The position numbers and the translations under genes were made by a program. Below are positions 37,701 to 48,665 of a stretch of DNA of 64,000 bases, in pieces (the first letter of the stretch is position 1; the number at the start of each line of letters is the position of its first letter). The notes beneath the pieces were generated by a model. That model was given only the letters and a program-made list of their open reading frames with translations, was not told the DNA's origin and made no database searches. This stretch comes from Chiua virens. Its lineage: Eukaryota > Basidiomycota > Agaricomycetes > Boletales > Boletaceae. The DNA lies in assembly GCA_019787685.1 (NCBI GenBank), contig JAHNUO010000005.1, positions 620,001 through 684,000 of the forward strand. The letters are read 5' to 3'.

Positions 37701-39154
37701 TCGCCGAACTTGTCACTGGGTACGAAAAGAGTTCTACTGCGCGTCGCATGGAAGCCGAGTTCGAAGCTGCTCGTTCTGTGAACTCGTCTGCCCTCCCATC
37801 TGGTATCGCTGGAGAGATAAGCGCACCATCCAATGGCACTATAAGCGATAATGGCGAAAGAGTTGGCATGATGGAGATGCGCGACGTCGTTGGAGAAACG
37901 GGGTTGTTGAGAGGGAGGCGCAGTGCTAGCTGGGGCACTCAGTTTAGGATCTTGAGCGGAAGGGCTTTCAAGAATCTGTATAGGGACCCGGCGTTGTTGA
38001 CTGCTCATTATTTGGGTAGTATTGCATTGGCCTGTGAGTGTCAGCTTCATCATCTGTCTGAGTATTTGCGCCATTGAGGGCTCCTGTTGGGCGTATTCTG
38101 ATTCGGATACTAGTGATCTGCGGTCTTTTCTTCCACAACGTTAGGAATGATATTGCGGGGTTCCAGAACCGGCTTGGTGAGTCACCCTTGTTGCAGGTTG
38201 TTCTCGTGACTGAATGACTGGAATGTATACAGGAATTTTCTTCTTTTCGTTGGCGCTGTTTGGTTTCTCGTGTCTGTCGAGTCTTGGGCTGTTCGCGAAC
38301 GAAAGGATTCTGTTCATGCGAGAGAGGTATGTAGGGCTCGACTGAGTAGCCTCGCTGCTGATGTTCCTTCACAGAGCAAACGGGTACTATTCAACGTTTA
38401 CCTATTTCTCGTCCAAAGCAGGTTTTCTTCCTTGATGGCTGCTTGGTGTTAATCTCTCCTGAATATAGGTCCTTTTCGACATCCTCCCACTGCGTCTGGT
38501 TCCACCCCTCTTGTTTGGTGGTATTGTTTACGGGCTCGTCGGACTGGTTGCCACAGTTCCCGCGTTCTGGAAGTTCATGCTCACGCTGGTGTTGTTTAAC
38601 TTGACAACTGCGAGTGTGATATTGTTGTTGTCCATCGCATTCGAGAGCACGAGCTTAGCAAGTCTGGTTGGGACACTGATTATGTTGTTCAAGTGCGTAT
38701 TTGGGGTTTTTTTGCGACACTTGTGATTCTCATGAGTCGATAGCCTTCTCTTCACTGGTTTGCTCATCAACAGGGAGACGGTGACGCCTTTCCTGCAGTG
38801 GCTTCACACAGTCTCCTTTTTCCATGCAGCATTTGAGGCACTTGCTGTCAACGAACTGCGGTACCTGCAGCTCAAAGAGATTCGGGTAAGACCTCCGGCT
38901 TTCTTCTTGTCATTTGGCTGATAGATGGATACCCAGTACGGTGTCGAGTTGGATGTGCCCGCTGCCACAATATTGTCGATCTTCGGTCTCCGTGCACAGG
39001 TGCGTCCTTGCAGATACCTTGATGAATGGGAGTTGACATGGTGAACCGGTAGTCGTTTTGGTGGCCGAATATTTCGCTGCTGGGGATATTCTTTGCGACA
39101 TTCACAATAGCGAGCTTCTTGATGCTCCACTTCTATGTCAAAGAGAAGCGGTGA
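34772..39154 (+). CDS. Adp1-like ABCG transporter with extracellular EGF-like repeats
   Basis: Starts [20 protein letters not shown], a signal peptide. The extracellular part is Cys-rich with EGF-like units ([19 protein letters not shown] and [13 protein letters not shown]), more Cys pairs and several N-x-S/T sites, then a first membrane segment near 36140-36280. The ATPase domain follows: Walker [10 protein letters not shown] at about 36466, the ABC signature [17 protein letters not shown] at about 36917 split by an intron, Walker [15 protein letters not shown] and the H-loop TIHQPRSG. A Ser-rich linker separates it from the G-type membrane domain ([52 protein letters not shown]), ending FYVKEKR at 39154. 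The order, extracellular-TM-NBD-TMD in one half-size protein, matches yeast Adp1. The cargo of this family is unsettled. Complete, with about 14 introns. Confidence 0.9.
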
Positions 39155-39394
39155 CGGGTCGGTCGAGATGATCGCGAGGTGGTACCATAGAGACGTGTCC
39201 ATGTGCCTTATTCTTGATTGAATGTATATCTACCGCTTTGACAAGTCAATGGCTTGTTGTGGTTTGTGTGGTGGATGTGGGACTACCGAATGTGGAATAT
39301 TTCAAGTGTTGGTTTTGTGGTCAACTCGCCTTAAAAGTTTCCAACCTCCCTGTACATTTTACCTTACTTTCCTCACCGTACACAGCGTCCGTAA

Positions 39395-42300
39395 CATGGT
39401 ACGTGCATTTGACGCGTCTTATCTTCATAGCTCAAGATGATGTGTCGTGTAGTCGTCGATATACGGACGTAGCAGAGACTCGATCCACGACATCGAACAC
39501 GACCTCATCCAAATCTTTTCTTCCCACCCGCTGTCGCGTCTCAACCAGGCCCAAGAATCCATCATACCAGCAGACGCACTCCCAGATGTTATTCGCGAAT
39601 TCTCCAACCTTTACAACGATGTCGACCTCCTCACAGACTCCGAGATGGAAATGCTTCGCGCGCTCCTTGCGAGTAACCCAGGTATCGAAGTCACACCTCA
39701 AGTCCTCCTCCAGTTCGTCGCCGAGCGCACAAAGAACAGTCCACGCGAGTCGCCAGGAAAAGCCCAGCCGTCAGAACAGCCGTCGTCCCCACGGTACACG
39801 CAGGAGGGTGCCGATGATTCACCACAGGAAGGAAGTGATGGGGGAGACAGCGATGACGTGACGTTCCCAAACGTCCGGGGACGTCACCCGTATGCGCGGC
39901 GCAAGTCGGCATCGCGATCGTCGAGTCAGGGCTCGGTTGGGACGTCCAGCCGCCCGCCGAGTGTGCCTCCCAAGACCCCGTTGCAGAGCGGACCCCCTTC
40001 CGCGTTTGATTCATCAAGACGGCAGAGAACGACACCACTGTCGAGCGCACCGTCGAGTTGGGCCAAACGACCTGCGCCAGCAAGTCGGCGGAGGAGTGTC
40101 GACGGCTCATCGTCACAAGGATCAAGTGATAACGAGGTATGTGTGCATACATGTACACGGTGTTAACCACCTGTATTACTTTTATGCGTCTCTATGCGCG
40201 TTGTTTTCGAGTCGCTAATTGGTTTGTATTTGCAGTCATCGGCGACGAGTCCGTCTGTATGGGGACGAACACCGGGTCGTTCACGTGCGCCATCAAACCC
40301 CACAACGCCCTCGAGCGGTGTCACATCGCCTAACACCTCTGTTTCATTCACATCGCCACCGTTCGCACGTCCACATTCACGCACAGCATCACAGCCTCTT
40401 AATTCGATTGGTTTTCATTATGACATGTCAGACCGTGATCGCGACACGCCAATGTCACCAGGGAGCATGTCACCTGATACCTCATTTGAGCAATCGTTCG
40501 ACTATCCAAGGGGTGGCGCGGACGCATTCATGGACAATATCTCGTCGCTGCCCATGCCACGTCGCCTCGTGTCCGACTCGGGATCCGACTCGGACAGTGA
40601 CGATGAGTCGTCTTTGGGACTCGTCCTCGATCGCTCTACCACAGCCTCGACGGTCTCGTTAGAGCCACTTGATAAAGTGGATGCGTTGCAGAAAGCGAAC
40701 GTCGAGCTGAGTAGGAAGCTGATGGAAGCTGACCGCGCTCTGCAGAACAAACTCGTGGAGCATGACAATGATTTGGAAGAGATGCAGTCGAGATTGGAAG
40801 AATTAAAGACGGAGCTGACCGCGACAAAGAGGGAGGAGAAGGAGTTGAGAGCCAAAGAGGTGTGTTCCGAACCTCTGGCCGTAGTGTTTTAAATTCGCCC
40901 GAGTGCTCTTTTTCCCATCGGGCTGCTAACACTGATTCTTAGCGTGTCAACTCCACACAAATGGCTGCCCTCGAAAGCGAAATCGCAAAATTGCAAAAGA
41001 GTCTCGAGAATGCTCGTATCTCGTATCAGTCTTTGCAGAAACAATACCAGGAACAATGTGGTCTGTGACATGTTTATTGTTTAATCTAACACGACGTTCT
41101 GATTCGTGTCTTGATCAGCCGAATCTGAACGCTATCGTAATACCCTTCGACGGCGCGACCAAGAGCTCAAAGATTTACGAGATGCCGCGGCATTGCACGC
41201 CCTCGAAACTCAAAAGTATTTACGCGAGCACGACTCCTACGAGGAACGCCTCGCCCATCTTGAGGCCGAGCTCTCACATGCTCACCAAGCTCACGCACAA
41301 CTAGATGAGCAAAAGCAGGAGAACTTGATGCTCAAGGAAACAATCGATAGGATGAGATTCGAGATGGATGAAATGCGGAGTTTGAGTGCAATGGGTGCTG
41401 GACTAGGTCCAGGGAGTGGTGCTAGCAGTAACAGGGGGAGCATGAGTAAGAGTTTGGGCGCGGAATTGCTGGGGAAGATGGGTACACCATGGGGGATGGA
41501 CGAAGAAGAGGAAGAGGAGGACCTTGACGATGAAGACCTGGAGGATACGGAGGGTGAGGAAGAGGATGTGATTCAGACCATCATCACCCGGAAGAAGCGA
41601 GTGCGTTATCTTATTTCATGTCGCAAATCCATTGTTATTAATTTCTATCACAGAAAGTGGGAGGTCGCTCCAAAGCTGAAATTCTCACGTTTGAAGAAAC
41701 AAAGGAGTATGCGGATGCTTCGACGCAATACTATGCGTCCGAACACACTGCTGCATCTGCGATGCAAACCGAGCCAGAACCTCAAATCCCCACTGCTACT
41801 TTTGCTATACAAACAGAAGAAACCTCTTTTGCTATTCAAACCGAACCAGCGCCTCCTTCGATTCCTCGAATCACCGCGACCATTGAGATCCAAACAGATG
41901 CTGAGCCAGAACAGTCTCGTTCACCCTCCCCTGTCGAGGCGGAATCCCTTGCCTCATCCTCTTCCACTGTTCTCCCTCCGACTCCCAAATGTGGACTTCC
42001 GCTCAATGACTTGCCTCCATCCTATGCGCAAGTTACCTCCTCCGAGCCCCTCGAAATACTCCAAAAATGGCATCATGGACTTCAACTTCCGATCAGTGGT
42101 ATCCCCTATGGCATCTCCGAGGACGCTGCTGAGGAATGGCGTTCACTCAAGACCGAACTCGGCGTCGAATGCGCAGTGATCGATCAGATCGTCGAAGCAT
42201 CCACCAAGACAGGTCCGAGACCCAGCTCGCAAAAGAACAAATTTTACAACATTTATAACACCTACGTCTACGGTGGCGATAAAGACAGGAACGGTAGTTC

Positions 42301-42565
42301 TTTGTTTGGACTCGGCATCGCGAAACAGTTGCTGCTCTGCATGGGCGCGTCGGCGTGCATGTACCTCGTGATGGGGCCTTACATAGCAGCGCAATATACG
42401 CCTGTCGGTGGGGCGACGTATTATGACCGTGCCGCATGGTCGAGCTTCAACACGATGCAAGCACCGGGAGAAGGCTTTGGTTACGATGGTACCTCGGCGC
42501 TCTGGAATATTGTGGGTAGAGTTGGGTACGGTGCTGCGCGGATCGCTGGCGGTTGGCCAACGTAA
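39395..42565 (+). CDS. Coiled-coil protein with C-terminal membrane segment, function unknown
   Basis: I model the first exon as the ATG alone (39395-39397), followed by a 55-bp intron (GTACGT...GTGTAG). Exon 2 then starts SSIYGRSRDSIHDIEHDLIQ. The N-terminal third is globular and then Ser/Pro-rich (RHPYARRKSASRSSSQGSVG). From about 40640 to 41420 the protein is a charged coiled coil (KVDALQKANVELSRKLMEAD, ESEIAKLQKSLENARISYQS, LREHDSYEERLAHLEAELSH). An acidic run of about 30 residues follows (DEEEEEEDLDDEDLEDTEGE). After repeated AxQTE motifs (AMQTE, AIQTEE, IEIQTD) the C-terminus has one hydrophobic stretch, IAKQLLLCMGASACMYLVMG, with a short tail. The layout suggests a tail-anchored or single-pass tether on an internal membrane, which is inference only. 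I do not recognise a named family. Confidence 0.8.
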
Positions 42566-43503
42566 ACGTCCCGCGTTCCATGACACACGATTGTCGTGCC
42601 CGGATTTGGGGACTGACCTCGACTACCTCGGTTGCCACTGTTTCAGTAATGACAGAACTCTTTTTTGGGGTCTCTATCGTTCTGTCGTGTTCATATGGTT
42701 GCGCCTCTTATCATGTTATCTAGCCGCTCTGGTATCATTCGTTCGTGTCACCCTCGGGTCGATATCTCTCTTGGCCCCCTATGCTATTCCTGTTTTATAT
42801 CCAGGACTGGATCATCACTTTTTCCGTACGCATATATATCTCATGACTCTCACTCATTTTCATTTCCTGTCTCATCCTATCTAGTCGTCATTCCCTCATT
42901 ATTCACTGGGTGCTGTGTATGTTTCCATGCTTATCCGAGATGCCACGACTTCTGCCACTTGCTCTTGTATTCTTACTGCATAATTGAAATATCTATCTAT
43001 AGAATAGAAAGGGTCCCCAGCTCCAGGTCAGTGCATCTCACTCGTTGCCAGCGGATGAGGGTGGCATATCTATGAAGTGAGAGAAACGGCCTGAGGTCTA
43101 TGTCGGTGATATCGTCCGCCCTGTTTGAGAAAACGAAGGAGTAGTGCAAGTGAAACACAACGAGATCAGAAAGAAAGGGCGAAGAGATTAAGAACATGGT
43201 CGCATTGTATCAGAGTACAGCATGGAAGCACCGAGTGCGTCAAGACAAGACGTGATATCAGACCGATAAGAGTGAACAGGTCGTGAAAACAAGGAGGGAG
43301 AATAGCAAACGTGTGAGGCCAAGGCGACAAGCGTGAAAACACGTACATATTGGCGCGCATCTATTTCGAACAACGGTATGATGTGAGCCAAAGAGGGAAA
43401 GGAGGGGAGGGAAATGAAAACCGTTTGTGATAATGGAAAACTATAATCTGGGTGCACAAACGGCGATCAGTGTCCGTTAGGGCAGGAACCGACACGTCCA
43501 TCG
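42566..43503. other. Convergent intergenic region
   Basis: Lies between the 3' ends of the coiled-coil gene (plus) and the kinase gene (minus). T-rich and pyrimidine-rich on the plus strand to about 42950, as expected for a 3' UTR. No gene supported. Confidence 0.5.
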
Positions 43504-46500
43504 TCATCTATACCCATCCTCTGAGTGATCCGAAACTGGTGGTGGAGATGCGGCAGTAACCGAGACCGATGGCCGACGTCGCTTGAACTCGATTGGAACC
43601 GCTTCTTCATCAGTTTCTTCGTCCTCTTCTTCCTCATACATACGGCTGATGTTGGTACGCAACGCCTCTCGCTCATGTTCCCTGCGCGTGTCACGGAAGA
43701 AACTGGAGTCTGAATCAATGTCATCGTATTCGTCCTCACTTCCGTGGTTAAAGTCCGATTCGCATGTGACGTGTTGGAGCGGGCTTGGACTGGTCGTGGC
43801 CGAGCGATGGTGACGGTTAGGTGTGCAATCATGAGGGGATACTTCGCAATACATTTGAAGAGATGGCCCAAGCTGTAATCGTTCAGGCTGTGGGTGTCGC
43901 AAGACATTGGAGCTATGGTTGATGACCTCTGTCGCCTGATTGAGACCGAGTGGAAGGTTTGACACAAGAGACACAAGAGTCGTAGGCTCTACGCCACCGG
44001 CTCCTAGGAACATAGCATCGTCGTCGATTCCATCTTGTTCCCCGGAATTGAGGCTTGTCACGTCTTCTACATAGTTGATTGGTTCACCCCAGCTTGATGC
44101 GCGCCGCGCAGCAGTAAGGACACCGTGACAGTGATGCATGCTTCGCGAAGATCCTTTTCCGTGATGTCGCAGCACTTCGTCGCTCCTCCTCGCCATGAAA
44201 TCAACAGATGGACCAGGTTTCAGTGCATTCTCCTGGAAAATAGAGACGCCTGAAGATGAGTCGTGAGGTGAAGAAGCTTGGGAAGGAGTTTTGTGGGAGT
44301 GGGGACGCCACAACGATGAAAGGGAAATACGATGACGCGAGCGCCCGTCATTCTGTAACGGGGTGCTTGAGACTTCTTTTCCGCGACTAGAAGGCCGACT
44401 GTGAGACCCCGTTGAGCGCGACGAGTTCGCATGGGGCTGAGGATGAACTTCCCCGGGTAGAACGAGAGTCTCAGAGCCGCGGCGGCCGGCCGCGAGACGT
44501 ACAGAGTTCGAGTTTGAGTCTTGGGAAGAAGCGTTGGCTGCCGATCGCGCCCATCTTTCAATAGACTTCTCCCTTCTTCGATCCATGTTCGGTGTCGAGT
44601 CGTTCCGTATGATAGCTCGTTGTTTCGTCCTCTCGCGCGTCTCAGCTCCTGGCAAACGGGCAGTAGTGTTTTTGTGCCGACCAACTGGAACAATAGTGGA
44701 GAGCGCACGAACACCACCGGAATTGCCGTCGCTGTCATCGTTTCGACCGCTTGAATGAGGCGGACGAGGCGTGCGAACGGTGCGGAACAGGGAGGAGATA
44801 CGGTTGGTCAGTCGCTTGTGCCAACCCCAGGTGAACCTCGCCGTTGTCATGGCAGTTCGAGTGTCACTCTCTGTGACGACAACAATGTCATTCTTGCTCG
44901 GTGAGGTCTGGCTGAGCCATTCGTCTGGATTCGGGATGTCGCTCAGAAACCAAGGATAGCGCTAAGATCAAGTTAGTAGGATATCCTACTTGAAAGGAGG
45001 AACATTTACTTTGGCGTTTTCGAGAGTAATACGCTTCCTAGCGTCCTTCTGGAGAAACTTGCCCAAGAGATTCATGACGATACATCCTTCGTGCGTCCTG
45101 TGCGGGTGCCTACCGCCTGTCGGCTTGTGATCGCTTCCCATGGATACATCTGGTTCCCAGTCATTGTTGCATATCACGTTGTATAATACGTATTCACTGG
45201 AATCGGGAGCTCGAAAAGGAATGTGTCCGAACAAGAGGCAGTACAGGGTAACGCCGAGGGCCCAGACGTCGATGGCTTTCGTAATGGGCTGACGCCGGGG
45301 GACGTTGGGCGAACCCTTGATGGTAGAGGTCGAGTTGATGTGTGTAGCAGATTTGTTGGAGTGCAGGGTGGTGGAAGTAGCAGAAGCCGAAATTATGGGT
45401 GACGGCTCGGTGCTTGTATATTCTGCGATCACCTCAGGGGCAAGAAAGGGGGGAGTACCAGCACGCTTTGACAGATCGGAATCATCCAGAAGGATTGGAT
45501 CGTTCGGGTCGTCAAGTGCAACTTGACCACGTCCGGCAGCAGCCAAGCGTTGCGCGTAGGAAAAATGGGAAACCCCGAAATCTGTGATCTTGACCATTCG
45601 GCGGTCCGCAGTCCAGAGGAGGTTCGCCGGCTTTATGTCACGGTGGATGATTCCTTGATAATGCACTGCGGAGTGGGAACACCAGAAAAAAAGTCAAAGG
45701 CATATAAACACGAATGAATGAACAGCCACGCACAGTATTCTAGACCAAGGATAACATCCCGACAAATTCGTCGGCATTGGTCAACCTGCAAAATTGGTTG
45801 ATTGTTCTCATTGCGCCACTTTATTTCACCACCACCGAGATATTCCATGACTAGAAATAATTATGAGCGGGAGGTATTTGGAGAAAGAACAGGCCATCCT
45901 ATCATACCATGTCCCGAGCTGCAGCCAGGGGGTCATAATTCCTCGTTTGAGATACTCGCCCATGGCGCGGAGTCAGGAAGTAGATAGGGCGGAAAATCCA
46001 CCGGATTCACGACAAAAACTAAGAGGGGGCTGCTTACCCATGTAGATTCTATCGTTTAGCTTATCATCAATGACCTCGAGGAGACGGACGATGTGGCCAT
46101 GGCGACACTTTTTCATGATGGCTATTTCCTTGCGGATTTTTTGTTCGAGACTACTAAGCTTGTCAGTGAGAGGGGTATGGGGGGAGGTAGGGAGGTTTCT
46201 CCGGCGAAGAAGATTCATCTTCTCGGCGCGTGGATTATTACGTTTCACAGCTTTTATTGCCTAATAGGCGTTTGGGAGCGGTATTGAGGGTGTGAACGCG
46301 GATGGATGGATGGGGAGGACTGACCACCTCGCGCCGATTGTCAAAGAGGTCCCAACATACCCACACTTCGCCGTGCTGGCCTTTTCCAACGCGGTGGCTT
46401 CGCAGATATTGGTTGACTCTGGGACGCCTGTCATCGCTATATAGAAAGTGCAGCTCTTGGGTCATCCGGACAGAGCCAGGAGGATCAAAGGGCTGAGCCG

Positions 46501-46546
46501 GTTCGCCAGCGAGGACCGTGTCGAGTGGATCTATGTTTGTTGGCAT
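43504..46546 (-). CDS. Serine/threonine kinase of the CaMKK / SNF1-activating (Sak1-Tos3-Elm1, Ssp1) type
   Basis: The start at 46546 (MPTNIDPLDTVLAGEPAQPF) precedes NQYLRSHRVGKGQHGEVWVC, a glycine loop. The next exon begins with the ATP-binding lysine, AIKAVKRNNPR, followed by an insert typical of this group and KIRKEIAIMKKCRHGHIVRL (alphaC Glu). VMEYLGGGEIKW marks the hinge. The catalytic loop is MHYQGIIHRDIKPANLLW and the magnesium loop ITDFGVSHFSY. KRAGTPPFLAPEV is the activation segment and AIDVWALGVTLYCLLFGHIP the F-helix. The RYPWFLSDIPNPDEWLS tail after the domain also fits the CaMKK/Sak1 group. A long Ser/Arg-rich, acidic C-terminal tail follows to 43504. Members phosphorylate the activation loop of Snf1/AMPK. 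Domain-complete, with an unusual Ser/Thr-rich insert in the activation region (STEPSPIISASATSTTLHSN). Confidence 0.88.
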
Positions 46547-46827
46547 TGCTACTTGAGCGACATGAAAGGCAGTGGTGCAACAACAGTCTGATAATAAGGA
46601 GGTGAGTATGGCTGGGTTGCTGAGGAGGTGGTAGTAGATGGAAAGCAGCGGTCGAAGTTGGATGCTTTACGAGGCAAGGTATGGTAAGTGAGGGGACACC
46701 GGACACCGCCTAATAAAAGAGTATATATCGCAGGTGGATCTCTCGTTACAATGACAGGATCATCGAAGGTACCCCCTCTCCTCGCGTACGTTTGGTTTTC
46801 ATTACCCAGCCGCTCGCTTACAACACC

Positions 46828-47488
46828 TTACGCACGAGCACACACACACTTGTCTTCCTCTTTTACATCTTTCATCACCTAGCCGCATTTGGCTGTCAGT
46901 AAACGGTGTCACGGGTCGCTGTGTGTTTATAGATTTGGGGGCCTCTCCAACTCCCAAGCGAACACTCGAAGCCTTGGAAATGGGAATGGTTTGAGGAGGC
47001 CGCGATGGGGTGTCTTCGAAAAGGGACCGCATCAAACCATAACGTAGAAATAGCAATCTCCTCCCTTGCGCCGACCTGAGTCAGCTGACAAGCGAGGGCC
47101 CCATCCCAAATCTACATCGACACGAGCACCATTGGCTTGACAACTCACCGAGTCCACATGTTGACCGCATCCCTGTTCGACTCAGTATTAGACTCAATTC
47201 AACACAACAACGATATCAAATGGTGTGTGAGGAAAATCCAACCGTGGGCGCTCCACTGATAAGTGGAGCATCCGCGGGCGCACGGTCAGAAAGATAGGCC
47301 AACTTGGACAAATCCGTATTCAGCTGCCACCCTCGGTGCAGGCGCGTATGACCGCCATGAATGATAGAGAACCAAGCATTACAAAATATTTCCAAGGAAA
47401 CGCGTACCTTCCAGGTCGTCTTACCACAGCTGGGACACTTGACCAAATAACACGCGTTCGCGAGAACGGGTGCATCAACCATAGCCAT
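46828..47488 (-). CDS. Conserved Cys-rich microprotein (about 51 residues), probably zinc-binding
   Basis: Three exons: 47488-47408 (MAMVDAPVLANACYLVKCPS and onward to CGKTTWK), 47182-47159 (GCGQHVDS) and 46878-46828 (VMKDVKEEDKCVCARA, stop). All junctions are in phase 0 with GT-AG borders. Introns are 225 and 280 bp, unusually long for this region. The motif order C-P-x-C-G-K-T-T-W, G-C-G-x-H-V, then C-x-C is one I know from very small eukaryotic proteins of unknown function. Four or five cysteines plus a histidine suggest one zinc site. The start could be the second Met at 47482. It is easily missed because no exon exceeds 81 bp. It lies about 280 bp upstream of the kinase gene on the same strand. 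Confidence 0.7.
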
Positions 47489-48459
47489 GACCGTGTCTTT
47501 GTTAGGTAGGTTAAGGTAATAAAGTCTGTGTTCGGTTTTACGAATGAACCTAGAATGACGTGACAAGGCGTGTCAAACCAATATCAACAGATAAAAGGGA
47601 GATGAAAGCTGTGGGTCGTCAGGGTAAGTAGAAGTGATGCATACTTACCTTGGTGTTATACAGGAGCTAACAGCACTATGCTGAGCCTGAGGAGCCTTTT
47701 AAGGGACTATCGTGACGTACTGCGCAAATGATAAGTGATATGGCGTGCTCGCGGAGATTCAGAGATTGATTATCTGGAACGTCTAGGAGGCTATAACCAG
47801 CCTTTCTTCTCACTGTGCCACGCATCAGTGTGCCACCAACGTACACTTCCAGAGTGGCATCGTAAACAATACATTTCTCTTTCGCATGCCCCATTTTCAC
47901 TCCCATCATCTTACTTCCCTTTCCCTATCATCGGTCTCCTCAGGGCTCCGACGTATACTATCCCTTATGGTAACATCGTCGAGAATGCGAGTTACACTCA
48001 TATGCCCATTTGGAAGAGACTCTGGTCGTTCCCGTGAGCACTAGAAGCCTAGCCTATGCTTCATTTTGGAACGCTTTAGCCAAAATGAGAAAGGGTTCAG
48101 AACTTGGAGCTCAGCGCTGAGGCTTTACCCGTCCACCATGAATGTGAAAAGGGGCAATTCCATAGGGAGTGAACGCGCCGGAAGAGAGAACATTCCCCGC
48201 CCATACTCTCTGCATTCTGCTTCGTCTCCGAATGGCCTGTCGGAACTGTCTCTCTGTATCCTGGACACGTTTAGCAGTGACTCATTCGCGTAAATGCTTC
48301 AAAGCCGTCATATCCCCGATGCTCAATCAGGGTGAGTGTCACAGCTTGGATCACTGTTGAAGCTTGCAAGTTCCACGAGCAGCCTGCTGTCATGTCTCCC
48401 CCCCTCCCCCCCTCCCCCGGGGAAATCACCTGCACTGGCACGCCTCAAGTTGGAATCGG
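47489..48459. other. Intergenic region
   Basis: Upstream flank of the microprotein gene and beginning of the gene-poor block. No supported gene. A pyrimidine run of C and T lies at about 48396-48418. Confidence 0.4.
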
Positions 48460-48665
48460 TGCCACTGTGGTATTCAAGTTGAGACGCCTGAATGCTAATG
48501 GTACCGATGATCGCTTTGGACTTGATGCCAATGCGAAACGCATTCCCGCTTCGAGAAGCTGTCGAAGAGAAGTTCTGCCAACTTCGCGTAGCTCACTCAA
48601 GTTGGGAATAAGACGGTGGGCGCAGGTCGTCGCTGCAATCAAACCAATAATGCCCGTCGCCCAAA
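48460..48665 (-). pseudogene. Remnant of an Aro8-like aminotransferase
   Basis: Read on the minus strand, this stretch contains the DNA for the lysine region of the aminotransferase. CGACAGCTTCTC is followed by a gap where the intact genes have the Schiff-base lysine triplet, then a match to AGMRMGFASGPKP (here AGMRFALASSPKR). A preceding frame reads LIPNLSELREVGRTS. The catalytic lysine and about 12 bases are missing. It is a third, older copy of the aminotransferases at 50332 and 55534. Confidence 0.5.
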
